Positions 1 through 10,432 of a stretch of DNA of 64,000 nt are shown here, in pieces. The stretch's first letter is position 1; every line of letters starts with the position of its first letter. The notes under the pieces were generated by a model, which saw only the letters and a program-made list of their open reading frames with translations, did not search any database and was not told the DNA's origin. A program made the translations under genes and the position numbers. Source of the stretch: Erpobdella octoculata (Eukaryota > Annelida > Clitellata > Hirudinida > Erpobdellidae); NCBI GenBank assembly GCA_963978895.1, contig OZ022246.1, positions 24,274,526 through 24,338,525 of the forward strand. Reading direction: 5' to 3'.

Positions 1-913
1 TTTATGTTGAGTTTAACTTAATTACAAAATTAAACTAAAATTATAATTTTGCCAACATTGACGAAAAAGTGATTACTTTCACCATTTCAACAATCAGTCC
101 AGCATTGCCAGCTACAAACTTAAAAAGTGAGACTCATTTTATAAAATGCAACACAAACTATAAGTTTTGTTAAACTTAAAACCATGTTATTTTCACCCAT
201 TGAATAAATTAATATTCATTTTTTTACTTTGCAACTCTGGTCTACTAAAAAATTATTAGTTAAAAAATGTCTAATACCTATGTATCATTTTATATTTTAG
301 ATAAATATAAAAATTGAACTATTTTGAAATAAGCAACTCAAAACATTTGAATATTTTTTCAAAATTTGTTTATTTAATTTCATCAATAAATAATAGTTTT
401 AGTTGAAGCAATTGTTGGTGGAGTTGCTGGTGGTGTTGTTGTAATAATTGGAATTATTGCACTTGCCATTGTAATTGTAAAGAAGAAATGTAAAAGAAAA
501 GTAAACAGGTATTCATCGACGACTTTTTTTAATTGTTATACTTTAAAAAAATGAATTAACGATCTTTTATTTAGAAATTCCGATACTGAATTAGAACAGA
601 ATGATGCTTACGAGGATGTGTCTGAAACTAGAGAGCCGTCTGTAAATCTGGAGCACCCGTATGATACGTTAGTAAACTATTACATTTTAATATAGAAAGT
701 TACTTCTTGATAATTATTTATTTAAAATAACAATTCTAAGTTTAATACTTGGTCTGAAAATAAAACAAATTAACCGTATTTCATCAAATTGTTCAAAGTT
801 TTATAATATTATTCAGACTGCAGTCTGAAACGGGCAACACTTATGAGCAAGTCCCAACAAATAAAGTTTTTTCTGAAATTCCACTAACGTCGACAAATTC
901 TGTTAAAGTGTAA
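1..913 (+). CDS. Rec1, 3' part of a type A receptor (stalk, TM helix, tyrosine tail)
   Basis: Only the 3' exons lie in the window. A stalk-like coding stretch ends at 126 (donor GTGAG). The TM exon is 403-508 and encodes a glycine-rich helix with repeated GG pairs followed by KKKCKRK. Tail exons are 575-667 and 817-913, with the stop at 911-913. Phases agree across all junctions, and exon lengths match Rec3 (93-nt middle tail exon in both). The tail has YEDV, YDTL and YEQV; YDTL and YEQV are separated by seven residues, close to ITAM spacing but with V in the last position. The stalk exon lacks the acceptor AG used in Rec3 and has an in-frame TAA just upstream, so it may be skipped; its Rec3 counterpart is 99 nt and phase-neutral. 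Function as a signalling receptor is inferred from layout and motifs. Confidence 0.7.
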
Positions 914-1982
914 AACTTTTAAATAGAAATATATGAAACAGAAAATATATTTTATTATTTTTTTAAACTCAATACTTAAATCGTTTATATTTAGCTATAC
1001 AGTTAATCATTTACAATGTTTTACAATGTTACACTACTGGCCGTAGAATAATTAAATATAACAGTTGCGCATGTATTTAGCAGATGTTTACATTTTAAAT
1101 AGCAGAACTATCATTATTAAGAAGCTCAAGTAGAATATGACTATATTAGAGCCTATACTCTGTTCTATCTTGACATCGCAGTAGAACAAATGAAGGAACT
1201 TTTGATGACACAGTCCTAGCTTGGGACTCTCACGTACCTATATCAGAAAGCCGAATGTGCTAGAAACTAGAAATCATTTCACTGTCCGATGAAAAATAAT
1301 AAAAATAAGTCAAATTAATTGTGTGGGTTGTTAGATTATTTTAATATTAAGAGGTACGTCCAAATATGATTGTTGAAAGGATAGCTTGAATTTTTTAGGT
1401 TATCTTAAATCTATAAAAAAAGAAGTTATTCGGAAAAACAAAGAATGTGCTTGCACAACAGAACAGTTAAATTAGCAAAATATTAAAACTTCAAAAACTC
1501 TTCTGCAGTTCAAAAATAAACTCCATCCTTAATCGTTTTAATTTCATAATAATTCTTATCAACTACTTCCTGAAAATTAGTTTCTAATTTTAAACTCAAC
1601 AATTTTGAAAGAAATACCCAAACTAGATCTATTTTAGTACAACGTGACGTAGGTAAGCTTTGAGTGATACAGCAGCTTATGAGAATTTGTAAGAACCAAG
1701 GTTTTCAAAGTTAAGTTAATAGTGAGAACAGCACAGGCTAGGATTAAAAAAGTTAGTTTCTTTTTTAGATTCAATTATTCAATTTATAAAAAATCAAAGC
1801 TTTGATTATTTTAAAAAATTGTTATAGCATCCTTAATAGTAATTTTATAACGGCCCCAGTTAAGTAGCAAAGCACAGTTACAGTCATGACCTAAAAAAGT
1901 TGTAATCATTAAAAACAAATAAGGTCAATAACAGAAGTTCATAATAAAATCAAAAAAGTCAAAAGTCATAAAATAAACAACA
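914..1982. other. 3' flank of Rec1, no gene seen
   Basis: No coding exon is visible. The stretch is homologous to the 3' flank of Rec3 (about 8470-9650), including a segment at 1195-1260 that in Rec3 has become coding, so it belongs to the tandem duplication unit. Confidence 0.6.
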
Positions 1983-2503
1983 TGTATGTATGTATGTGTA
2001 TGTATGTATGTATGTATGTATATATGTATGTATGTATGTATGTATGCATGCATGCATGCATGTATGTATGTATGTATGTATGTATGTATGTATGTATGTA
2101 TGTATGTATGTATGTATGTATGTATGTATGTATGTATGTATGTATGTATGTATGTATGTATGTATGTATGTATGTATGTATGTATGTATGTATGTATGTA
2201 TGTATGTATGTATGTATGTATGAATGTATGTATGTATGTATGTATGTATGTATGTATGTATGTATGTATGTATGTATGTATGTATGTATGTATGTATGTA
2301 TGTATGTATGTATGTATGTATGTATGTATGTATGTATGTATGTATGTATGTATGTATGTATGTATGTATGTATGTATGTATGTATGTATGTATGTATGTA
2401 TGTATGTATGTATGTATGTATGTATGTATGTATGTATGTATGTATGTATGTATGTGTGTACATATGCATGTATGTATGTATGTATGTATGTATGTATGTA
2501 TGT
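1983..2503. repeat. (TATG)n microsatellite, ~520 bp
   Basis: A near-perfect tetranucleotide array with a few variant units (TGCATGCA cluster near 2045-2062, TGAA at 2221-2224, variants near 2455-2466). Open frames through it are an artefact of a 4-bp repeat without stops. The right flank is shared with the array at 9653-10120, so both come from the tandem duplication. Confidence 0.95.
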
Positions 2504-2771
2504 CTCTAGTATTTGATATTCCATCAAGAACAAACGTATTTTGAATGATTTGCGTTTTTAAACTTGTATTGCAAGAAATGAAGTTGCCTGCTTATGTGAA
2601 CTTTTGCAACTGGTTTGCATTTTCAACTGAAAAAAGATAAAACAAATTATAATTGCTGCCATTTAAAAATAATATTCACAGCTCACATATATGAATTAGC
2701 ATAAAATATTAAAACAACGATTAAATAACTCTAAATTATAGAGCAATTACAGCTACTCTACTGTAAGTAGG

Positions 2772-2778
2772 TATAAAA
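2772..2778 (+). promoter_or_regulatory. Candidate TATA box of Rec2
   Basis: TATAAAA lies 42 bp upstream of the Rec2 start codon and is conserved at the same place in Rec4 (10385-10391). If used, the 5' UTR would be only about 10-15 nt. Confidence 0.4.
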
Positions 2779-2813
2779 CTTAAGTTGATGCACTGTCTAA
2801 CCAAGAACGTTTT

Positions 2814-4918
2814 ATGATGTTAGTTATATATTTCAAATTTATTTTGTTACTATTTATCAATTTTCATTCTGCTGAAGATGTGTTTCAGTGGTGTGATCCT
2901 TACGAGACATTTTGTTTATTTTCATTTGGACCTAACCTAACCGTTTCCAGCCTGGAAGAAGCTCAAAAGTTGTGTACGGAAGCTAAAAATGGTAGTTGGT
3001 TGCCGGAGATAAATAGTCTTGAAATGCTCAATCATTTAAGCGTGTTCAAAAATAATTATTTTAAGATGGCGGATAAGAAGGTGATCGTCAGTAATATTTG
3101 TAAGAAAGTTATTCATTATTTTGTTTTTTAATTCTGTTTATTCAGTTTTAATTTTCAAACTTTATTTATTAACATTAATCTTGTGTTTATATTAAACTTT
3201 TTTATGTTTCGCAAATATTTTGAGTAAATAAACTAATCAAGAAATTAATGACAAGAGATGACAAGTTTACAATAAAAATAAAGCAGTTTAGTTTTTTATA
3301 GTTTAAAACAGCAATATATAATAGAAAAACACTCACCACAATCTTTCTTTAATTAAATTATTTAGCTATCTCGAATAGTCATATAAAGATAAACGATTCT
3401 TTTGCGTTTCCACCAATATCCAACATCAAGCACCAGTTTGGAGTTATTTGCATGACAGGTTATTTTCTTTATTTTTTATATTGTTTTTTTTTGTTAATAA
3501 ATTTATTTAAATGAAATGTCATTAGGTTCTAATTGTTAGTTTATACTCACAAATAAAAAAAATAACTTTTAATGATAATTTTCATACCTTATGTTACAAT
3601 GTCGTGGTAGGTACCTACACATTTTCTAATATAATGTCATTTCATGTATTGAAAATAGTTAAATTTATTTATTAATTATTGTCATTGCAATGAAAAAGTT
3701 GTATGCATATTCTATCAACATCAGAATTGATCAACCAGAATAATTTGTAATTATAATCTTGTTAATTAACGTTAACAGAATGTCTGGCAGAATGGACATT
3801 CTTTAGGGATTCGAGAATGCTTCTTGCAAAAAAATACCTAGAATATAATTCAGTAGAAAAGTGTAAAGATGTCTGTGAAAGAAATAAAACTCTTAAATGT
3901 GTTGCTGCTGAGTGGGAAAGCCAGATTGTTGGATGTTGGATTCACTCTTCAGTTTCCACAATAAAGAATAAACAAGATCAATTACTTTACATTATTAATC
4001 GTACTAATAAAGTTACCATGAAGTGTGTCGGAAATTTGACAAGTGAGTAATTTGTATTATTGCTGTTGTAATGAAAATGAATTAAACAATCTCTTGCATA
4101 AATGTTTAACAAATACCACTTGTAACAGGTTTATTTCATTTTGTTATTAAACTAAAAAAATATTTTTGAATAATTAAAATATTGTGCCGTGTTTTTTTAA
4201 TTTATTAAAACTTTAGGAAATAAATTGTCAAACTGTTTTATCAAACTAGATCCTCAATTACTTCTACGTAATCAATTTAAAAGTTATTTTTCCAGTTGCT
4301 ACTGTATTGAATGATGGTAATAAACTAGGTGAGTGTAAATACTTTGTTAAATTTAATTATTACTAGAAAAAAAACAAATAATTTACAATTGTAATCAAAC
4401 ATACTAAGATGTTGTTAAATTGTTTTCTCATATTGTTTACAGACATTTTCATAAAGCTAGGTGAGTGTATTTATTTTGTTCAACCATGTTATAAATTTTA
4501 TTTGAAAATAAATAAACATAAAACAAATGAGTTTTAATTGTAATCAAACATGCAAAGATGTTGTTAAATGTATTTCTTATTTTGTTAACAGACATTTTCA
4601 TAGACATAACAGCATCCCTAAGTGCTGTGATCATTATTCTTCTCTTTACTTTTATTTTTTTCATCACTTGGCATTTCAAGAAAATGAGGTAGAATTTTAT
4701 ATTTAAAACATTATAATACAAATTTATGATTTTATTTGCTTTTTAAACTAATTTTTCAAAGATCAAATTCAACAAAACAACAAACTTCCGAAAGAGAACA
4801 TCAACAATTAGATCATGTCATAAGATACAACAACAATACTGAAACTTACGACCACCTTTCAAATACTCTTCGTGATTTAGAAAGAAATGATCATCTTTAT
4901 ATTGGACTTTCCATTTAA
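2814..4918 (+). CDS. Rec2, CTLD/PAN receptor with two YxxL tail motifs
   Basis: Exons 2814-3099, 3366-3458, 3779-4042, 4296-4328, 4443-4460, 4592-4688, 4762-4918 give 315 aa in one frame. Residues 1-20 are a hydrophobic signal peptide (two adjacent ATGs, the first chosen). Then comes a degenerate CTLD with WCDPYETFCLF and a closing GVICM, lacking the WIG and WND motifs, followed by a PAN-like domain (CKDVCERNKTLKCVAAEW, then CWIHSS). Two microexons make a short stalk, then a TM helix and a basic HFKKMR stop-transfer. The tail has YDHL and YIGL separated by 13 residues, like a stretched ITAM (usual spacing 6-12). The ectodomain is nearly identical to Rec4 while TM and tail are unrelated. The role as the non-ITIM partner of Rec4 is inference. 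Confidence 0.8.
4329..4591 (+). repeat. Tandem duplicated intron/microexon unit in Rec2
   Basis: The 4329-4460 segment (intron plus the 18-nt microexon ending in CTAG) and 4461-4591 are similar. Both begin GTGAGTGTA and share the AATTGTAATCAAACAT stretch. Each ends in an acceptor followed by the same ACATTTTCATA exon start. Confidence 0.75.
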
Positions 4919-5459
4919 TTAATTGATTACACTTAAGTTGATAAATAATCAACAATTAATTTTTTATTTTTAATTAATTAAATGCGTAACTTATAGCAAT
5001 ACGATTTAACATTTGCAACTTTTGAGTTTCTTTTTAAATAACTATTCAGCTGCGGGTTTCGACAAATTACAAGCAAAAACTAAAGTTTTTTAACGTGTTG
5101 ACGGTAGTTACAATTTAGAATTGATTTAATTCTATCTGAAATAACTAATTAATGTTTCATGTTATTTACAACAAAGTATTAGATTTTCAGCAAAGCTACT
5201 GACGTTAATAAAAATAATTTCTTTATTAGTTTTTCGTTTTTTAAGTCATATAATAAAGTTAAAATTGTTTGTTAAGAGAAACATTTTTAGCTTTGATTTG
5301 GCCTACTTTTGATAGATCGTTGTTATACATGGTTAACCTTATTAGCAGTTAAACTCTGAAAGACAACAGTGGCAACAGAATTCGCACAACGTCATCAACA
5401 GGACAAGGAAAACAGTTGACAACCGCGTTGGAGATACTTTGATTTATTTATAAGGCACG
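4919..5459. other. Intergenic, no gene seen
   Basis: AT-rich flank between the Rec2 stop and a LINE relic. No exon with splice signals or homology to the receptors was recognised. Confidence 0.5.
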
Positions 5460-5747
5460 TTATTAGATTATTAGTATTATTATTATTATTATTTATTTAT
5501 TTAACGTGCTCTCTAAAAAGAAAAATTTCTCAGAGCACGAGGCGGCAGTGCCAAAATAAACGAACGAACAGAATCACACATCAGAAACAAAAAGGGTCAA
5601 TATCCGTTCGTCATACGAAGAAAAAAATGAGTTTTAAGTCGTTTCCTAAAAACATAAACGCTATCGACGCACGCCGGATCGGTAAGTTCAATCGGTAGAT
5701 TGTTCCAGGTAGTTGGACAAGAAACTGCAAAAGATTGATCAACATAC
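5460..5747 (-). mobile_element. LINE 3'-end relic
   Basis: On the minus strand, 5747-5597 encodes about 49 residues ending in a stop. They contain TTWNNLPIEL and VYVFRKRLKTHFF, which fit the C-terminal end of non-LTR retrotransposon reverse-transcriptase ORFs (LWNxLP then FKxxLK). The 3' UTR follows and ends in a (TTA/TTTA)n tail at 5460-5505. The element is strongly 5' truncated. Confidence 0.6.
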
Positions 5748-6063
5748 TAAAATAAAAGTATTTTAAAATCTAATTTATTGAATTTTTAAATCTAAACATA
5801 ATCAACGTGATTAATAAAGATTACTACTAAAATTTTCAATTTATCAGATATTCCAAAAAAGTCCTTGAACAACATTGTCGTTGAGATTCAGTTTAAAGAA
5901 AACATTTTTTATAATTAAATCTTGTTGTTTATATTATTTTTATATTTTTGAAACAAATTGAATTTATAATCAATTATTTTTATTAGTTGAATATTATTAA
6001 AAAAAATTTAAGATTTTTTATTACGTGTAAACCATTTATGGCCATAAATATTAAACATTGCAG

Positions 6064-6283
6064 TTGGAGCTATTCTTGGTGGAGTATTCGGCTGTTTTAC
6101 AGCAATTTTGGCTTCTATTTAGAGCTTTTATTTTAGAAAAACAATGCACACACAACTGGTATTCATATTCAGTTTTGATTATATATTTTTTTAATTCAAC
6201 TTTAAATACATTTAAACTAGTTTGAACCCAGCACGACCTCACAAGCAAACCGAAAACATAGCAAAATGTCACACAATTGGTAA
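6064..6283 (+). pseudogene. Relic receptor TM and tail exons with a nonsense codon
   Basis: A CAG acceptor at 6061-6063 precedes 6064-6158, which reads as a glycine-rich TM helix like that of Rec3 (GAILGGVFG), then an in-frame TAG at 6120-6122, then FYFRKT. A donor follows at 6159. A second exon at 6221-6283 continues in the same phase for 20 codons to TAA. No upstream CTLD/PAN exons belong to it. It looks like the broken 3' end of a lost receptor copy. Confidence 0.55.
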
Positions 6284-6479
6284 TTTTGATAGGTGTCAGA
6301 AATTGCTATTTCTTGTTTTTGTTCTTTTCTATTTCACGTTTAGCAGTGACAAAGGCGTTTTAAGTATCAAAGTCGACAAAATGAATGCTTTTTTATTAAG
6401 CGCGCTCGTAAATAAAAACATGTATAGTATACTGAATGAAGACTACTAAACTAAACGCATATATTCATAATATGCTACA

Positions 6480-8542
6480 ATGTTTTTAAATAATTTGACG
6501 TTTTTTGTTATTGTACTTTTGTTTCACAAAATGATCGAAGGAGATGTTTATCGATGGTGTGATCAATATGAGACATTTTGTCTGTTTTCATATGGACCAG
6601 ATGTTACTGTTTCTAATTTCAAAGAAGCTCAACAAGTTTGTACGGAAGCTAAAACTGGCAGCTGGCCAATCGAATTAGAAGATTCTACAAAACAAAATAT
6701 TGTTAATCAGTTTATTAAAGATAATTTGTTACCAAGTGATACGCCGGTAGTTCTAAACATCGAACTAAGAAACGATGGGAAACTGTATTGGATAGAACAA
6801 AATACAAGTAAATTGTGATTTAATTGTTTCAAAAAAGTATAATCGATAGTTTTATTTTAAATTTATCTTACAGAAGTTTTACAGATAGATCTAACAATTA
6901 ATGCAAGCATATGCTTTAGAAATACTCGTTTTGAGGTCTGCTTACCAGGAAAATCAAATTATGCTATCTGCACAGTTGGTAAATAATTTGCAACAATTTA
7001 TTTAGAAGTTGATGATTTTTAGATTTTTACCTACAGCATAGAATGTTGTTTGCGATCCACCTTTAGAAGTGTCAAAAATTTAAATTGGTAATCAAATAAG
7101 AAATAATGAAACTTAGGTAGATTTAGCTTTTTATATCTGAATTTTTATTATAGCAAAATCAAACAGCGACTCAAGTAATATAAAAACACGTTGTTATTTG
7201 AGATATTTATCTTTTAATATTATTAAACTTGTTGATTCAGGTTGCAGAGCGTCATGGACTTCTTTTGAACATCAACATGTTCACGGTGCTTCTCGAATAA
7301 CTGGAATCACAAACTTATCAAAGTGTAAAGATCTGTGCGAAACCAACAGAACCTTAGAATGTACAGCTGTTGATTTCACGCCACCACCAAGTTCTGAAAA
7401 TGGCTGTTGGGTACATTCAAAATCTTATTCAGCACTGGATATAGGAAAAAATCAATTAATAGACACTTCACACAACGTCATTAATAGGACAATGAAATCA
7501 GTTGAATATTGCATTGGAGATATTTCAGGTTTTTAATTGTTTAAAATTTTTTATGTGAATTTTAAGCTATTAACGGAAATTATAATTTTGGCAACATTGA
7601 CGAAAAAGAGACTACTTCTACCACTTCAGCAATCACTTCAGCATTGCCAGCAACAAACATTAAAAGTGAGATTCATTTTATAAAAAGCAGCACAAACTTT
7701 TAGTTATGTTAAATTTAAACCATGTAATTTCCCCACATTGAATAAAACAATATTTATTTTTTTTAATATGCAACTCAGTTATGCAATTGGGGATTTGAAC
7801 GACCGAATCTTCCGGTCTACAGAAGAATAATTAGTTTAAAAAAATGTCTAATAGTTATCACTTTATTTTTTAGATAATATAAAAATTAAACTGTTTTGAA
7901 AATAGCAACTAACAATTTTTAAATTTATTTTTTTCAAAGTTTGTTTATTTAATTCGATTAATAAATAATACTACAGTTTTAGTTGGAGCAATTGTTGGCG
8001 GAGTTGCTGGTGGTATTGTTGTAATAATTGGAATCGTGGCACTTACCATTGTTATAGTAAAAAAGAAATTTAGAGTAAACAGGTATGATGCTAAATACAC
8101 ATATATTTAGTGATGATTTTTATAATTTTTATACATATACAAATGAATTCACGATCTTTTATTTAGAAATTATTATTCTGAATTAAAACAGAATAATGCT
8201 TACAGGAATTTGTCTGAAATTAGAGAATCGTCTGTAAATCTGGAGCACACGTTTAATTCGTTAGTGAAATATTACATTTTTAATGTAGAAAATTACTGCT
8301 TAATAATTATTTATTTGAATTAATAATTTTACATTGAATACATTGGCTAAAAATAGAACAAATTAACTGTTTTTCATCAAATTGTTTGAAGTTTTATAAT
8401 TTCGAAAATGTAATTACTATTCAGACTGCAGACTGAAACGCACAACAATTATGAGCAAGTCCCAACAAATAAAGGCACTTGTGATGACATATTCCTAATT
8501 TGGGACTCTCACGTACCTACATCAGAAAGCCGAATGTGCTAG
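6480..8542 (+). CDS. Rec3, type A receptor with CTLD, PAN, stalk, TM and tyrosine tail
   Basis: Exons 6480-6807, 6874-6978, 7241-7528, 7567-7665, 7983-8082, 8167-8259, 8425-8542 give 376 aa. The signal peptide is followed by a CTLD-like region (WCDQYETFCLF, closing YAICTV) and a PAN-like domain (CKDLCETNRTLECTAVDF, CWVHS). A 33-residue Ser/Thr-rich stalk exon follows, then a TM helix rich in GG pairs and a KKK stop-transfer. The tail has YSEL, YRNL and YEQV; the site equal to Rec1 YDTL is FNSL. A deletion of about 300 bp relative to Rec1 replaces the Rec1 C-terminus with sequence homologous to the Rec1 3' UTR, ending SRMC. Signalling role is inferred from the tail motifs. Confidence 0.78.
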
Positions 8543-8848
8543 AAACTAATAATCAATTCACTGTCTGATGAAAAAATAAAAAACAAGTCAAATAAATTGT
8601 ATGTTGTTAGATTTCTTCAATATTAAGAAATACGTCAATTTTTTATTGTTGGAAGGATAGCTTTATTATCTTGGTTTTTCTTGAATCTATGAAAAAAAGT
8701 TTATTTATCGGGAAAACTAAGCATTTGTTTGAGTTAGCGTTTAATACCACAATGCAGCGGCAAAATAACTTACAAATTTTGAACAACACAACCAAACAGC
8801 TAGAATAGCAGGATATTAAAACTACAAAAACTTTTTTTAAGTTCAAAA

Positions 8849-9296
8849 ACAAGTCAATGAAAAAACGAGTTTTTCAACACAAACTTTTATTTCAAATACA
8901 CTCGATTTAGAAATACAAAAAACATTTAAATTAAGTTTTTTGGTTTTTGAGTAAATAACACTAAATTTGTTGTAAAAATTTTTGAATTTACAATAAATTG
9001 AAATTAAACAAAATTAATCTAGAAGTAGGACGAAAAAACATGAATAAATGTTACGCGAGCTTAAGATGGTTCACGTGCTCACTTTGCCGCACGATAATCA
9101 CACTTTTTTTGTTTAGTTTATTAACTTATGTCGAAATTAATTGAATCATGAATTTTCATCCAATATAAAGCTATGCTGAAAGTTTTAGCTTCCTAGCTAG
9201 TCAAAAAGCTGGTTCAATTTTACTTTCATGATTTGCGTACAGAGAAAGACACCCACAAACAAACAGAGATTGCAAGTTGAATAAATGTTTGCAATA
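8849..9296 (-). mobile_element. Interspersed repeat rep-A, copy 1 (unclassified)
   Basis: About 450 bp present here and absent at the matching point of the duplicated unit (about 1516). The reverse complement matches two blocks at 45222-45347 and 48482-48577. No protein or clear terminal inverted repeat was recognised. Confidence 0.6.
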
Positions 9297-9652
9297 AACT
9301 CCATCCTTATTCGTTTTAATTTTATAATAATTCCTTATCAACTACTTCCTAGCAATTTGTTTCTAATTTTAAACTCAGCAACTTTGAAGGAAATACCCAA
9401 CCTAGATTTATTATAACATGGCCTACATTACAACACCACATAACGTGGGTAAGCTTTGAGTGACAGCAGCTTCTGGGATATTGTAAAAACCAGGGTTTCC
9501 AAAGTTCACTTAATAGTGAGAACAGCACAGGCTAGGATTTAAGAAGTTAGTTTCCTTAGAATAAATTATAAAGCTATTTATTTTGTGTAAAAATAAAGCT
9601 TTGATTATGCTAAAAAAAAAATGGTTATAGTAATTTTATAACGGCCCCAGTT

Positions 9653-10120
9653 ATGTATGTATGTATGTATGTATGTATGTATGTATGTATGTATGTATGT
9701 ATGTATGTATGTATGTATGTATGTATGTATGTATGTATGTATGTATGTATGTATGTATGTATGTATGTATGTATGTATGTATGTATGTATGTATGTATGT
9801 ATGTATGTATGTATGTATGTATGTATGTATGTATGTATGTATGTATGTATGTATGTATGTATGTATGTATGTATGTATGTATGTATGTATGTATGTATGT
9901 ATGTATGTATGTATGTATGTATGTATGTATGTATGTATGTATGTATGTATGTATGTATGTATGTATGTATGTATGTATGTATGTATGTATGTATGTATGT
10001 ATGTATGTATGTATGTATGTATGTATGTGTGTATGCATGTATGTATGTATGTATGTATGTATGTATGTATGTATGTATGTATGTATGTATGTATGTATGT
10101 ATGTATGTATGTATGTATGT
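9653..10120. repeat. (TATG)n microsatellite, ~470 bp
   Basis: Almost pure tetranucleotide array with one TGTGTATGCA interruption near 10027-10036. Flanks match those of 1983-2503. No gene is implied by the open frames. Confidence 0.95.
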
Positions 10121-10384
10121 CTCTAGTATCTTATATTCCATCAAGAACAAACATATTTTGAATGATTTGCGTTTATAAACTTGTATTGCAAGAAATGAAG
10201 TTGCCTGCTTATGTGAACTTTTGCAACTGGTTTGCATTTTCAACTGAGTAAAGATAAAACAAATCATAATTGCTGCCATTTAAAAATAATATTAACAGCT
10301 CACATCTATGAATTAGCATAAAATATCAAAACAACGATTAAATCACTCTAAATTAGGGAGCAATTACAGCTACTGATCTGTAAG

Positions 10385-10391
10385 TATAAAA
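10385..10391 (+). promoter_or_regulatory. Candidate TATA box of Rec4
   Basis: TATAAAA 42 bp (edge to edge) before the Rec4 start codon, in the same context as in Rec2. Confidence 0.4.
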
Positions 10392-10432
10392 CATAGTTCA
10401 TAGTTGATGCATTGCCTTACCAAAAACTTTTT

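Noticed and set aside
1925..2544. Several long frames made of repeated HTYI or MYVC residues
   Set aside because: They come from translating a tetranucleotide microsatellite in several frames and both strands; same for 9605-10279, 21872-22334, 26451-27520.
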